From contig NZ_JACSJI010000006.1 of NCBI RefSeq assembly GCF_014349105.1, positions 62,001 to 126,000 of the forward strand: a stretch of DNA of 64,000 bases. Direction: 5' to 3'. Under the pieces are notes generated by a model. That model saw only the letters and a list, made by a program, of their open reading frames with translations, made no database searches and was not told the origin of the DNA. The position numbers were made by a program, and so were the translations under genes. Below, one piece after another: positions 54,331 to 63,538 of this stretch; the stretch's first letter is position 1; each line of letters begins with the position of its first letter. This stretch comes from Caulobacter sp. 17J80-11. Its GTDB lineage: Bacteria > Pseudomonadota > Alphaproteobacteria > Caulobacterales > Caulobacteraceae.

Positions 54331-55374
54331 GTGACGCTCGCCTGCATCCTGGGCTGCTCGGGTCCGACCCTCACGCCGGACGAACGCGACTTCTTCCGCG
54401 ACGTCCGCCCCTGGGGCTTCATCCTGTTCCGCCGGAACGTGGAGACGCCTGAACAGGTGCGCGCCCTGGTGGACGCCCTGGTCGAGACCACCGGGCGCAC
54501 CGACGTCCCGGTCCTGATTGACCAGGAGGGCGGCCGGGTGCAGCGCCTGCGTCCGCCGCACTGGCCGAAGTACCCGCCGGGCCGCGCCTATGGCCAGGTT
54601 TCGGCCAACGATCCCCTCGTGCAGCGTGAACTGACCCGGTTGGGCGCGCGTCTGATCGCCCACGACCTGCGCCAGCTCGGCATCAACGTCGACTGCCTGC
54701 CGGTGCTGGACGTGCCGGTGCCCGGCGCCCACGACATCATCGGCGACCGCGCCTACGCCGAGGACCCGTACACCGTCTCGGTGCTGGGCCGTGCGGCGGC
54801 CGAAGGCTTGATGGCCGGCGGCGTTCTGCCGGTGGTCAAGCACATTCCCGGCCACGGCCGCGCCTTCGCCGACAGCCACGAGGCCCTGCCGACGGTCGAC
54901 ACCGCGCTGGAGGAACTGGACGCGTGGGACTTCCAGCCGTTCAAGGCGCTGTCGGACATGCCCGCCGCCATGACCGCCCACGTGGTCTACACCGCCATCG
55001 ACAAGAAAAAGCCGGCCACCACCTCGAAGAAGGCCGTGCGCCTGATCCGCGAGGAGCTGGGCTTCGGCGGGCTGCTGATGTCCGACGACCTGTCGATGAA
55101 CGCCCTGTCGGGCGGTCTCGGCGAGCGGGCCCGCGACGCCCTGAAGGCCGGCTGCGACGTGGTCCTGCACTGCAACGGCGTCATGGCCGAGATGCAGCAG
55201 GTGGTTTCGCACACCGGAAAGCTGAAGGGCGACGCCAAGCGCCGGGCTGAGGCGGCCATGGCCCGCATCGTGCGTGCGCCCGAGCCGTTCGACCCGGCCG
55301 AAGCCCGCGCCCGCTTCGACGAGGCCTTCGCCGGGATCGACGCCGCCGCCGGTCCCAAGGTCGGCGAGGCGTGA
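54331..55374 (+). CDS. nagZ: Beta-N-acetylhexosaminidase NagZ
   Basis: This 347-residue glycoside hydrolase family 3 enzyme removes N-acetylglucosamine from recycled muropeptides in the cytoplasm. Signatures are IDQEGGRVQRL, the catalytic-loop KHIPGHG (K170, H171, H175) and the nucleophile segment MSDDLSM (about D252). Start GTG 54331 has GAGAGGGGG upstream. It overlaps scpA by four bases (GTGA). Confidence 0.94.
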   Translation: MTLACILGCSGPTLTPDERDFFRDVRPWGFILFRRNVETPEQVRALVDALVETTGRTDVPVLIDQEGGRVQRLRPPHWPKYPPGRAYGQVSANDPLVQRELTRLGARLIAHDLRQLGINVDCLPVLDVPVPGAHDIIGDRAYAEDPYTVSVLGRAAAEGLMAGGVLPVVKHIPGHGRAFADSHEALPTVDTALEELDAWDFQPFKALSDMPAAMTAHVVYTAIDKKKPATTSKKAVRLIREELGFGGLLMSDDLSMNALSGGLGERARDALKAGCDVVLHCNGVMAEMQQVVSHTGKLKGDAKRRAEAAMARIVRAPEPFDPAEARARFDEAFAGIDAAAGPKVGEA

Positions 55375-56204
55375 GCGAGGCCTTTCAGCCTCAGCTGGAC
55401 TTCGAGGCCGTCGACAACGCCGTCGAGGACGGCGAGGCGCTGGTCGTCGACCTGGAGGGCTACGAAGGCCCGCTGCACGTGCTGCTGGCGCTGGCCCGCA
55501 CCCAGAAGGTGGACCTGCTGAAGCTGTCCATCACCAAGCTGGCCGAGCAGTACCTGAAGTTCGTGCAGGAGGCGCGCCGGCGCCGGTTCTCGCTGGCCGC
55601 CGACTACCTGGTGATGGCCTCCTGGCTGGCCTACCTGAAGTCCCGCCTGCTGCTGCCCAAGCCCGAGCGCAAGCAGGGCGAGGAGCCGCCGGCCGAAGAG
55701 ATGGCCGCCGCGCTCGCCTTCCGGCTGATGAAGCTGGAGGCCATGCGCCGGTCAGTCGACGAGCTGAAGGCCCGGCCGCAGCTGGGTCGTGACGTCTTCA
55801 CCCGCGGCGACCCCGAGGCCATGGTCGTGATCCCGTCCTCGCGGGTCGAGGCCACCCTCTACGAGCTGATGCAGGCCTACGTCACCCAGCGGGTGCGCGA
55901 GAGCCAGCGTACCTACAATCCCGGCCAGCGGGTCGAGGCCTACCAGCTGGACGACGCGCGCAAGCGGCTGCGCGGCCTGCTGCCGCGAATGGAGAGCTGG
56001 ACCACGCTGAAGAGCGTCGCGCCGGAACCCGAGGCGGACGGTCCGGACGGCCCGACCGGCGCCTCCTACCTGGCTTCCACCTTCGCCGCGACGCTGGAAC
56101 TGGCCAAGGAGCGGGCGCTGGAGGTCAAGCAGCTCGAGGCCTTCGCCGATCTTTACCTGCGCCGCATCGAGCGCCCGGCCGAACCGCTGGAACTGACGCC
56201 GTGA
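55371..56204 (+). CDS. scpA: Segregation and condensation protein A
   Basis: This 277-residue kleisin subunit of the SMC-ScpAB condensin complex contains GYEGPLHVLLALARTQKVDL and ADYLVMASWLAYLKSRLLLP near the N-terminus and a C-terminal winged-helix-type region. It bridges SMC heads and works with ScpB in chromosome compaction. It starts at GTG within the nagZ stop and ends with a GTGA overlap into scpB. Confidence 0.94.
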   Translation: MSEAFQPQLDFEAVDNAVEDGEALVVDLEGYEGPLHVLLALARTQKVDLLKLSITKLAEQYLKFVQEARRRRFSLAADYLVMASWLAYLKSRLLLPKPERKQGEEPPAEEMAAALAFRLMKLEAMRRSVDELKARPQLGRDVFTRGDPEAMVVIPSSRVEATLYELMQAYVTQRVRESQRTYNPGQRVEAYQLDDARKRLRGLLPRMESWTTLKSVAPEPEADGPDGPTGASYLASTFAATLELAKERALEVKQLEAFADLYLRRIERPAEPLELTP

Positions 56205-56854
56205 GCGAAGACCTCATCGAAATCGAACGCATGATCGAGGCCCTGCTGTTCGCGGCGGCCGGCCCGTTGTCGGCGCACGACCTGGCGCGGCGCTTGCCGG
56301 AGGGCGCGGACGTCGGCCGCGGCCTGGCGGCGCTGAAGGCGCGCTACGCCGGACGCGGCGTGGAGCTGGAGTGCGTGGCCGACCGCTGGCGCTTCCGCAC
56401 GGCCGCCGACCTGGCCGGCCTGATGACCGAAGAGCGCGAGGATCCGCGCCGGCTGTCCAAGGCGGCGCTCGAGACGCTGGCCATCATCGCCTACCACCAG
56501 CCGGTCACCCGCGCCGAGATCGAGCAGATCCGCGGCGTGAGCCTCAGCAAGGGCACGCTCGACGTGCTGCTGGAGATGAACTTCGTGCGCCTGCGCGGCC
56601 GCCGGCGCACGCCGGGCCGGCCGGTGACCTACGGCACCACCGACGGCTTCCTGGAGCACTTCGCCCTGGCCAGCCTCGCCGACCTGCCGGGCGCGGCCGA
56701 GATGCGGGCCGCCGGCCTGCTCGACGTCGGCGTGCCGGCCGGCTTCGAAGTGCCCGACCCGTCGGGCGCGCGCGACGGCGAGGACCTGCTGGACGCCATC
56801 GACGAGGACGCGCCGGAGTTTCAGATGGACTTCGTGGGCGAAGGGGAGGGGTGA
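56201..56854 (+). CDS. scpB: Segregation and condensation protein B
   Basis: This 217-residue protein with two winged-helix domains partners ScpA. Typical segments are IEALLFAAAGPLSAHDLA, then ALETLAIIAYHQPVTRAEIE and GRPVTYGTTDGFLEHFAL. The coupled start (GTGA) assures balanced synthesis with ScpA. Confidence 0.94.
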   Translation: MSEDLIEIERMIEALLFAAAGPLSAHDLARRLPEGADVGRGLAALKARYAGRGVELECVADRWRFRTAADLAGLMTEEREDPRRLSKAALETLAIIAYHQPVTRAEIEQIRGVSLSKGTLDVLLEMNFVRLRGRRRTPGRPVTYGTTDGFLEHFALASLADLPGAAEMRAAGLLDVGVPAGFEVPDPSGARDGEDLLDAIDEDAPEFQMDFVGEGEG

Positions 56855-56859
56855 GCCTC

Positions 56860-56890
56860 TTCTCTTCCTCCGCGTCGCAGGGGAAGAGAA
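56860..56890 (+). terminator. Hairpin between scpB and tatA
   Basis: TTCTCTTCC (56860-56868) pairs perfectly with GGAAGAGAA (56882-56890) around a 13-base loop, starting five bases after the scpB stop. The arms are less GC-rich than other hairpins here. No T-run follows on this strand. Confidence 0.4.
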
Positions 56891-56920
56891 AAGTGACTCG
56901 CGGCCGCGTCGATAGGTTCC

Positions 56921-56949
56921 TTGGCTCGACGCCGTCCTTGCGCCTATAT
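56921..56949 (+). promoter_or_regulatory. Candidate tatABC promoter
   Basis: TTGGCT (56921-56926), 17-base spacer, CTATAT (56944-56949). The spacing and both boxes fit a housekeeping promoter, about 60 bp before tatA. Confidence 0.5.
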
Positions 56950-57007
56950 GACCGCCGACAGGAATTGCGGCCGCCTGAGTCTTTCGCGGCCATAGGGAGA
57001 CAAGCCC

Positions 57008-57214
57008 ATGGGCTCCATGAGCATCTGGCACTGGCTCATCGTCGCGCTCGTCGTGATGCTGCTCTTCGGCGGCCGCGGCAAGCTGTCCGGCCTGATGGGC
57101 GACGCCGCCAAGGGCATCCGCGCCTTCAAGGAAGGTCTGAAGGGCGAGGATGAAGCGCCGCGCGCCGGCGAACTGCCGCGCACCGACGCCGAAAAAGAAG
57201 ACCTGAAGCGCTGA
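57008..57214 (+). CDS. tatA: Twin-arginine translocase subunit TatA
   Basis: This 68-residue protein has one N-terminal transmembrane helix ([16 protein letters not shown]), the conserved FG at its end, and an amphipathic helix ([19 protein letters not shown]) followed by an acidic tail. It oligomerises to form the Tat pore for folded proteins. tatB and tatC follow. Confidence 0.95.
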   Translation: MGSMSIWHWLIVALVVMLLFGGRGKLSGLMGDAAKGIRAFKEGLKGEDEAPRAGELPRTDAEKEDLKR

Positions 57215-57247
57215 CCGCCCGCGTCCCCGTTGCGTGAGGCTTAAGCC

Positions 57248-57706
57248 ATGATGCCCTCCGTCGGGGGTTTCGAACTCGTCGTCATCGCGATCGTCGCCCT
57301 GCTGGTCGTCGGTCCGAAAGACCTGCCCGTCCTGATGCGCAAGGTCGGCCACGTCATGGGCCGCATGCGCGCCATGGCGGCCGACTTCCGCGCCAGCTTC
57401 GACGAGATGGCGCGGCAGTCGGAGCTCGACGAGCTGCGCCGCGAGGTCGAGGCCCTGCGCACCGGCCGGCTCAACGATCCGCTGGGGCGTGACGCCGACG
57501 CCCTGGTCCATGAGATCGACGAGGGCCTGCGCATCCAGCCGGACTACCAGCCGCCGGCCCTGCCGGACGCAGGCGAGATCGCCTCGCCGGACGCGGCCGA
57601 AGACGTCACGGAAGAGGCGGCGCCCGCCGTCGAAGCCGTCCCGGCGCCCGAGGCCGCTCCGGCCGACGCGCCTGTGAAGAAATCCCGCCGGAAGAAGACC
57701 GCGTGA
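57248..57706 (+). CDS. tatB: Twin-arginine translocase subunit TatB
   Basis: This 152-residue protein has the TatA/B-type membrane helix (GFELVVIAIVALLVVGPKDLP), an amphipathic helix (LMRKVGHVMGRMRAMAADFR) and a long Pro/Ala/Glu-rich C-terminus. The GPKDLP motif after the helix is TatB-like. It forms the substrate receptor with TatC and overlaps tatC by four bases (GTGA). Confidence 0.94.
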   Translation: MMPSVGGFELVVIAIVALLVVGPKDLPVLMRKVGHVMGRMRAMAADFRASFDEMARQSELDELRREVEALRTGRLNDPLGRDADALVHEIDEGLRIQPDYQPPALPDAGEIASPDAAEDVTEEAAPAVEAVPAPEAAPADAPVKKSRRKKTA

Positions 57707-58590
57707 CCCAGGCCTACGACGACGAAGCCGACCTCGAGTCGTCGCGCGCGCCGCTGCTCGATCACCTGATCGAGCTGCGCTCGCGGCTGCTGATCTGCGT
57801 GGTGGCGGTGGGCCTGGCCTTCGCGCTGTGTTTCGCCTTCGCCAACCAGATCTACCTGTTCCTGCTGCACCCGTTCGAGGTGGCCGGCGGCCTGCTGGCG
57901 GCGCAGAAAGCCTCGGGCGGCAAGCATGGGCCGTTCGACCTGCTGCTGGCCCTGATGGGCCTCAAGGACGTCCCCCGGATGGCGGGCGGCGAGCTCAAGC
58001 TGGTGTTCACCGCGCCGCTGGAGTTCTTCTTCGCCAAGTTGAAGCTGGCCGGCTTCGGGGCGGTGATCCTGGCCTTCCCGGTGATCGCCTGGCAGCTGTA
58101 TCGCTTCGTCGCGCCGGGCCTCTACCGGCGCGAGCGCAAGGCCTTCCTGCCGTTCCTGGTCGCCTCGCCGGTGCTTTTCGTGATGGGCGCGGCGCTGGTC
58201 TACTTCGTCATGCTGCCCTTCGTGCTGTGGTTCTCGCTGAACCAGCAGATCGTCGGCCCGGGCAACGTGCAGGTCGAGCTGCTGCCGAAGGTCTCGGAGT
58301 ACCTGACCCTGGTCACCACCCTGGTGCTGGCCTTCGGCCTGTGCTTCCAGCTGCCGGTGGTGCTGTCCCTGCTGGGCATGTCCGGCATCATCGACTCCAA
58401 GGCGCTGGCCTCCGGCCGCCGCTACGCCATCGTCGGCATCGTCGTCGTCGCCGCGGTGGTCACGCCGCCCGATCCGATCAGCCAGCTGATGCTGGCCGCG
58501 CCGCTGGTGCTGCTCTACGAGGTCTCGATCTGGTGCGTGCGCCTGATCGAAATGCGCCGCCGCCGCCAGGAGCGGCTGGAGCAGGGCTAA
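57703..58590 (+). CDS. tatC: Twin-arginine translocase subunit TatC
   Basis: This 295-residue membrane protein with six helices binds twin-arginine signal peptides. Conserved parts are LLDHLIELRSRLL near the N-terminus, YRFVAPGLYRRERKAFLPF and VVTPPDPISQLMLAAPL. An insertion after the first helix (GGLLAAQKASGGKHGPFDLL) is somewhat longer than in E. coli TatC. It starts at GTG inside the tatB stop. Confidence 0.95.
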   Translation: MTQAYDDEADLESSRAPLLDHLIELRSRLLICVVAVGLAFALCFAFANQIYLFLLHPFEVAGGLLAAQKASGGKHGPFDLLLALMGLKDVPRMAGGELKLVFTAPLEFFFAKLKLAGFGAVILAFPVIAWQLYRFVAPGLYRRERKAFLPFLVASPVLFVMGAALVYFVMLPFVLWFSLNQQIVGPGNVQVELLPKVSEYLTLVTTLVLAFGLCFQLPVVLSLLGMSGIIDSKALASGRRYAIVGIVVVAAVVTPPDPISQLMLAAPLVLLYEVSIWCVRLIEMRRRRQERLEQG

Positions 58591-58593
58591 TTC

Positions 58594-58741
58594 CTCCCCC
58601 TGGCGAAGCGCTGGGGGAGGGGGACCGCCCGTAGGGCGGTGGAGGGGGCTGGGTTCGCGCGACGGCCGCCGTCCCACTCCGCTGGAGCCCCCACGGCGGC
58701 TTGCGCCGCCTGCTCCCCCCAGCGCTTACGCTCGGGGGGAG
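58594..58741. repeat. 148-bp REP-like palindromic element
   Basis: Two imperfect inverted arms of about 58 bp (starting CTCCCCC and ending GGGGGGAG) flank a 31-bp centre. Inside each arm are smaller palindromes, such as CCGCCCGTAGGGCGG and GGCGGCTTGCGCCGCC, and both arms contain AAGCGCT followed by G-runs. The structure is typical of intergenic repetitive palindromes that spread as non-autonomous elements. It fills most of the tatC-serS gap. Confidence 0.7.
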
Positions 58742-58821
58742 ATCTTCGGAGCGCCCTTGGCGAGCGACTCGGCGCGACGTAAACAGGCCGCTTTCCTCCG
58801 CTCAAGCCAACCGAGGCGGCC

Positions 58822-60117
58822 ATGCACGACATCCGCGCCCTCCGTGAGACTCCCGACGTTTACGTGCGCGGGTGGTCGTCTCGCGGCATGGCCGACGCGG
58901 AAAGCGTGGTCGCCGGCCTGCTGGATCTGGACCGCAAGCTGCGCGCCGCCCAGACCGCCTTCCAGGAAGGCCAGGCCCGCCGCAATGAAGCCTCCAAGCT
59001 GATCGGCCAGGCCAAGGCCAGGAAGGACGAGGCCGAGGCCCAGCGCCTGATGGCCGAGGTCGAGCGCCTGAAGGGCGCCATCGCCGCGGCTCAGGACGAC
59101 GAGCGCGCGCTGGGCGAGGAGCTGCGCGAGAAGCTGGCCGCCCTGCCGAACCTGCCGGCCGAGGACGTGCCCGTGGGCGAGGACGAGACCGGCAACGTCG
59201 AGCAGCGCCGCTGGGGTGATGCGGCGATCCTGCCGGCCGGCCGCAGCGGCGCGACCAAGGACCATGCCGACCTGGGCGAAGCGCTGGGCCTGATGGACTT
59301 CGAGGCGGCCGCGCGCATGTCGGGCGCCCGCTTCGTGGTGCTGAAGGGCCAGCTGGCGCGCCTGGAACGGGCCATCGGCCAGTTCATGCTGGACCTGCAG
59401 ACCAACGAGCACGGCTACACCGAAGTGAACCCGCCCGTGCTGGTGCGGGACGAGGCGGTGTTCGGCACCGGCCAGCTGCCGAAGTTCGCCGAGGACCTGT
59501 TCCACACCACCGACGGCCGCTGGCTGATCCCCACCGCCGAGGTGTCGCTGACCAACCTGGTGCGCGAGCAGATCACCGCCGAGGAGGAGCTGCCGCTGCG
59601 CCTGACGGCGCTGACCAGCTGTTTCCGCGCCGAGGCCGGCTCGGCCGGGCGCGACACCAAGGGCATGATCCGTCAGCACCAGTTCCAGAAGGTGGAGCTG
59701 GTCTCGATCACCACGCCGGAATCGTCGAACGAAGAGCACGAGCGCATGACGCAGTGCGCCGAGGCGGTGCTGAAGAAGCTGGAGCTGCCGTTCCGCACCA
59801 TGCTGCTGTGCTCGGGCGACATGGGCTTCACCGCGCGCAAGACCTACGACCTGGAGGTCTGGCTGCCCTCGCAGGGGACCTATCGCGAGATCTCGTCCTG
59901 CTCGAACTGCGGCGACTTCCAGGCCCGGCGCATGGACGCTCGCGGCCGCAAGGCCGGCGAGAAGGGCACGCGCTTCCTGCACACCCTGAACGGCTCGGGC
60001 CTGGCCGTCGGCCGCACCCTGGTCGCCGTGCTGGAGAACTACCAGGACGAGGGCGGCCGCATCGCCGTGCCGGCGGCGCTGCAGCCGTACATGGGCGGCC
60101 TGACTCACATCGGCTGA
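58822..60117 (+). CDS. serS: Serine-tRNA ligase
   Basis: This 431-residue class II aminoacyl-tRNA synthetase has an N-terminal coiled coil (about residues 25-105) that binds tRNA-Ser. Class II motif 2 is [15 protein letters not shown] with QHQFQKVEL, and motif 3 is [16 protein letters not shown]. It charges tRNA-Ser, and tRNA-Sec where present. It is followed after four bases by surE. Confidence 0.97.
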   Translation: MHDIRALRETPDVYVRGWSSRGMADAESVVAGLLDLDRKLRAAQTAFQEGQARRNEASKLIGQAKARKDEAEAQRLMAEVERLKGAIAAAQDDERALGEELREKLAALPNLPAEDVPVGEDETGNVEQRRWGDAAILPAGRSGATKDHADLGEALGLMDFEAAARMSGARFVVLKGQLARLERAIGQFMLDLQTNEHGYTEVNPPVLVRDEAVFGTGQLPKFAEDLFHTTDGRWLIPTAEVSLTNLVREQITAEEELPLRLTALTSCFRAEAGSAGRDTKGMIRQHQFQKVELVSITTPESSNEEHERMTQCAEAVLKKLELPFRTMLLCSGDMGFTARKTYDLEVWLPSQGTYREISSCSNCGDFQARRMDARGRKAGEKGTRFLHTLNGSGLAVGRTLVAVLENYQDEGGRIAVPAALQPYMGGLTHIG

Positions 60118-60121
60118 TCCC

Positions 60122-60922
60122 ATGCGCGTCCTGCTCACCAACGACGACGGCTGGGATGCGGAGGGCTTCCACGTCCTGCAGCGCATCGCCGCCCAGCTCA
60201 GCGACGACGTGTGGATCTGCGCGCCGGAGCAGGAGCAGTCGGGCGCCTCGCGCGGCGTGACCCTGGCCAACCCCTTGCGGGTGCGCCGGTTCGGGCCGCA
60301 GGCCTGGGCGGTGTCGGGCACGCCGACCGACTGCGTGCTGCTGGCGGTCAACGACCTGATGGAGCAGAGGCCCGACCTGATCCTTTCGGGCGTGAACCGC
60401 GGACAGAACCTGGGCGAGGACGTCACCCTGTCCGGGACGGTCGCGGGCGCCCTGCAGGGCATGGCGCTGGGCATCCCGTCGATCGCCCTGTCGCAGGCGA
60501 TGATGGTCTATCCGGAGCGCCGGGCGGACCTGTTCGCGCCGGCCGAGGCGTTCGGGGCGGGGATCGTCTCGCGCCTGATCGAGGCCGGCTGGGCCTCCAA
60601 CGTGGTGATGAACGTCAACTTCCCCGACCTGCCGCCCGAGCTGGTCAAGGAGGTCGAGGTCACCACCCAGGGCTTCCGCGACGTGCACCACATGCACGCC
60701 GAGCGCCGCACCGACCTGCGCGGGCGCGACTACTACTGGATGGGCTTTCGCGGAAAGCTGTCCAACCCGCAGGAGGGCACCGACCTCAGGGCCGTCTACG
60801 AGGGCCGCATCTCGGTCACGCCTCTGCACATCGACATGACCCACATGCCCAGCGTCCACGACCTGAAGGGCGTTCTGGGCGGCGCGCCGCCGAAGGGCCC
60901 GCGCGAGGGCGCCGCGGGATGA
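60122..60922 (+). CDS. surE: 5'/3'-nucleotidase SurE
   Basis: This 266-residue metal-dependent phosphatase has [12 protein letters not shown] (metal-binding Asp pair), [27 protein letters not shown] and LSGTVAGAL, all standard for SurE. It dephosphorylates nucleoside monophosphates and is commonly paired with pcm, as here. Confidence 0.95.
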   Translation: MRVLLTNDDGWDAEGFHVLQRIAAQLSDDVWICAPEQEQSGASRGVTLANPLRVRRFGPQAWAVSGTPTDCVLLAVNDLMEQRPDLILSGVNRGQNLGEDVTLSGTVAGALQGMALGIPSIALSQAMMVYPERRADLFAPAEAFGAGIVSRLIEAGWASNVVMNVNFPDLPPELVKEVEVTTQGFRDVHHMHAERRTDLRGRDYYWMGFRGKLSNPQEGTDLRAVYEGRISVTPLHIDMTHMPSVHDLKGVLGGAPPKGPREGAAG

Positions 60923-60995
60923 CGCGCACTTCCGGCCTCGCAATCCGTACGCGTCCTGATACGACGGGCGCCGAGCACCTCTGAATCGCACCCGC

Positions 60996-61667
60996 ATGTC
61001 CGACCGCCCCGAAGACCGCGACGAAGCCAGTCCCCGCGCCCGCATGGGCCGGCTGATCATGGCGCTTCGCGCTCAGGGCGTGACCTCGCCCAAGGTTCTG
61101 AACGCCGTCGAGGCGACCCCGCGCGAGATCTTCGTGCCGGAGCTGTTCCAGGAGCGCTCCTGGGAGGATTCGGCCCTGCCGATCGACTGCGGCCAGACCA
61201 TCAGCCAGCCGTTCATCGTCGGCCTGATGACCCAGGCCCTGAACGTCGAGCCGCGCCACCGCGTGCTCGAGATCGGCACCGGATCGGGCTACCAGACGGC
61301 GATCCTCTGCAAGCTGGCCCGCTACGTCTACACCATCGAGCGCTACCGCACCCTGCTGACCGAAGCGGAAGGCCGCCTGCGGCAGCTGGGGGTCGAGAAC
61401 GCCGTCACCCGCTTCGGCGACGGCTCGCTGGGTTGGCCCGAGCAGGCGCCGTTCGACCGCATCATGGTCACCGCCGCCGCCCCGACCGAACCGAAACGCC
61501 TGCTCTCGCAGTTGAAGCCTAACGGCGTGCTGGTCGCGCCGGTCGGCCGTGGGCCGGTGCAGAGCCTGGTGCGCTACGTGGGCGACGGCGAGGGCGCCTT
61601 CCTGCGCGAGACGCTGGGCGAGGTGCGGTTCGTGCCGCTGGTCGAAGGCGTCGCGCGCGAACTTTGA
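60996..61667 (+). CDS. pcm: Protein-L-isoaspartate O-methyltransferase
   Basis: This 223-residue SAM-dependent enzyme repairs damaged aspartyl/asparaginyl residues. It shows the family motif DCGQTISQPFIVGLMT, the SAM-binding EIGTGSGYQTAIL, and ERYRTLLTEAE. It lies 73 bp after surE and before an envelope lipoprotein gene, the classical surE-pcm-nlpD order. Confidence 0.95.
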   Translation: MSDRPEDRDEASPRARMGRLIMALRAQGVTSPKVLNAVEATPREIFVPELFQERSWEDSALPIDCGQTISQPFIVGLMTQALNVEPRHRVLEIGTGSGYQTAILCKLARYVYTIERYRTLLTEAEGRLRQLGVENAVTRFGDGSLGWPEQAPFDRIMVTAAAPTEPKRLLSQLKPNGVLVAPVGRGPVQSLVRYVGDGEGAFLRETLGEVRFVPLVEGVAREL

Positions 61668-61679
61668 ACCGAGGCTGAA

Positions 61680-61705
61680 CGCCGCGTTAACCCCGTTAAG
61701 CGGCG
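61680..61705 (+). terminator. Hairpin between pcm and the LysM/M23 gene
   Basis: CGCCGC (61680-61685) pairs with GCGGCG (61700-61705), extended by TTAA with TTAA across a single bulged G, with a CCCCG loop. It begins 13 bases after the pcm stop. There is no T-run. Confidence 0.4.
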
Positions 61706-61802
61706 TTGGCGCTAAGGTGGAGCTTCGGGGATGTTTTCTCGAACCTCTTTGACGACTCGACGGCCGGCTGGCCGATCGACGCTTTCCGATGGTTGGATCG
61801 GC

Positions 61803-63080
61803 ATGACGACGACGCTTTCACGGCTGCTTCTGCTGGGCGCTTCCGCGGCGGCGCTTTCCGCCTGCACCACCGTGGACCTCGCGTCCCTGCCGCAGCCCAA
61901 GTATGCGACCCGGATCGAGGACGTCGTGCCGGGCGGGCAGCCTGCGCCGCCGCCCACGCCCGTCTACGCGGCGCCGTCCGAGCCTGCGCCGGCCCCGCCG
62001 TCGGCCGAACCGGTCCCGCCGACCGTGCGCGCCGCGCCGGCGCCTTCGGGCCGGGTGACCAGCGAGGCCCTGCCGCCGCCCGCCCCGTCGGCCCAGGCGT
62101 CGAGCTATCCGGCCGACCACACGCCGCCACCGCCGCCGCCGCCCGTCAAGGGCGCGACCAAGCCGGCCACGACCGTGTCGGCCCCCAGGCCGGCGACGGC
62201 CACGACCGGCGGCCTGCGCTACACCGTCCAGCCGGGCGACACCCTGTCGGGCGTCGGCCGGCGCTTCGCCGTGCCGGTGCGCGCCCTGATCGACCTGAAC
62301 GGCCTGCCGGCCGAAGGCGGGATACGCTCGGGCCAGAAGCTGAAGCTGCCGCCGGAGGCCACGGACCGCGGCACGGACCCCTACGCCTCGGGTCCGGTCA
62401 CCGGCGAACCCGTCCGCCAGGTGGCCGAGGCCACGGCGCCGAAGCCGGTCACGCCCGCGCCCACCCGGCGCGAGCCGACCCCGGTCCGCACCGATCCCGC
62501 GCCGGTCGCTGTCCAGCCGGCCGAGACACGGCCGGTCCCGCCGACCGGCAAGGGCGTAAAGCCCTCGACCCCGCGCGCCGAAGTCTCGACGCCGGTCGCC
62601 CAGGCGCCGGTTCCGCCGTCCGGCCCGGCCGCCCCGATCATCGCCAGCGGCCCGCCGATCGACCCCGACGCTGTGATCGCTTCCGCACGCGGCCGCTTCG
62701 CCTGGCCCCTGAAGGGCGAGATCCTGTCGCGCTATGGCTCGATGGGGCAGGGGCTGCGCAACGATGGCATCAACATCGGCGCCTCGTCGGGCGCCCCGGT
62801 GAAGGCCGCCGACGCCGGCGAGGTGGTCTATGCCGGCGACTCCGTGCCGGGCTTCGGCAACCTGGTGTTGATCAAGCACGCCGACGGCTGGGTCACGGCT
62901 TATGGCCACCTGGCCAAGATCGACGTGAAGATGCGCCAGCAGGTCGCCCGCGGCGCGGTCATCGGCCAGGTCGGCCAGACCGGCGGGGTGGACCGGCCGC
63001 AACTGCACTTCGAGATGCGTTACGCCACCAGCCCCGCTGAAAAGGCGCGCCCGATGGACCCGCTGCCGCTGCTGCAATAG
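61803..63080 (+). CDS. LysM / degenerate M23 (LytM) lipoprotein, NlpD-like
   Basis: This 425-residue lipoprotein (lipobox ALSAC) has a long Pro/Ala-rich linker, a LysM peptidoglycan-binding domain (residues about 140-183; YTVQPGDTLSGVGRRFAVP), a second linker and a C-terminal M23/LytM fold from about residue 300. The metal-binding His and Asp of active M23 peptidases are replaced by N320 and N324 in NDGIN, and HxH is reduced to QLH. It is therefore probably a non-catalytic activator of amidases at the division site, like NlpD/EnvC. The position after surE-pcm matches nlpD in other bacteria. Confidence 0.88.
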   Translation: MTTTLSRLLLLGASAAALSACTTVDLASLPQPKYATRIEDVVPGGQPAPPPTPVYAAPSEPAPAPPSAEPVPPTVRAAPAPSGRVTSEALPPPAPSAQASSYPADHTPPPPPPPVKGATKPATTVSAPRPATATTGGLRYTVQPGDTLSGVGRRFAVPVRALIDLNGLPAEGGIRSGQKLKLPPEATDRGTDPYASGPVTGEPVRQVAEATAPKPVTPAPTRREPTPVRTDPAPVAVQPAETRPVPPTGKGVKPSTPRAEVSTPVAQAPVPPSGPAAPIIASGPPIDPDAVIASARGRFAWPLKGEILSRYGSMGQGLRNDGINIGASSGAPVKAADAGEVVYAGDSVPGFGNLVLIKHADGWVTAYGHLAKIDVKMRQQVARGAVIGQVGQTGGVDRPQLHFEMRYATSPAEKARPMDPLPLLQ

Positions 63081-63184
63081 TCGCGGTGGTGTCGGCGCTC
63101 GTTGCAAACGCGGCCTTCGCATCATAGCTTCCGCGCCTGCTTTCGCCGGGACGCCTGCGCCCGGCGCCTTCTCATGGAGTGCCC

Positions 63185-63511
63185 ATGGCTCCCGCTGATG
63201 CCGGCCCGATGGCTTTCGTCGTCCAGTTCGCGCCGCTGCTGCTGATCTTCGTCCTGTTCTACTTCCTGCTGATCCGCCCACAGCAGAAGAAGGCGAAGGA
63301 GCACCAGGCGCTGGTCGAAGCGGTTAAGCGCGGCGACACCGTGGTGCTGTCCAACGGCATGATCGGCAAGGTGACCCGCGTCGAGGACGCCGAGGCCATG
63401 GTCGAGATCGCCCAGGGCGTGAACGTCCGCGTGGTCAAGTCGATGATCGCCGACGTCCGCAACCGGACCGAGCCGGCGCCGGCCAACGACGCCAAGGCGT
63501 CGTCGCGCTAA
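63185..63511 (+). CDS. yajC: Preprotein translocase accessory subunit YajC
   Basis: This 108-residue protein has a single membrane helix (FAPLLLIFVLFYFLLIRPQQ) followed by KKAKEHQALVEAVKRGDTVV and the VNVRVVKSMIADV strand. It belongs to the SecDF-YajC complex. GGAG precedes ATG 63185; GTG 63179 is possible. secD follows after 27 bp. Confidence 0.94.
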   Translation: MAPADAGPMAFVVQFAPLLLIFVLFYFLLIRPQQKKAKEHQALVEAVKRGDTVVLSNGMIGKVTRVEDAEAMVEIAQGVNVRVVKSMIADVRNRTEPAPANDAKASSR

Positions 63512-63538
63512 GGCGCGGCTTCGGGGGATTTCACGCCA

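Noticed and set aside
61687-61699. CtrA-binding site (TTAA-N7-TTAA)
   Set aside because: The two TTAA are separated by five bases and form part of a hairpin stem, so the spacing does not fit.
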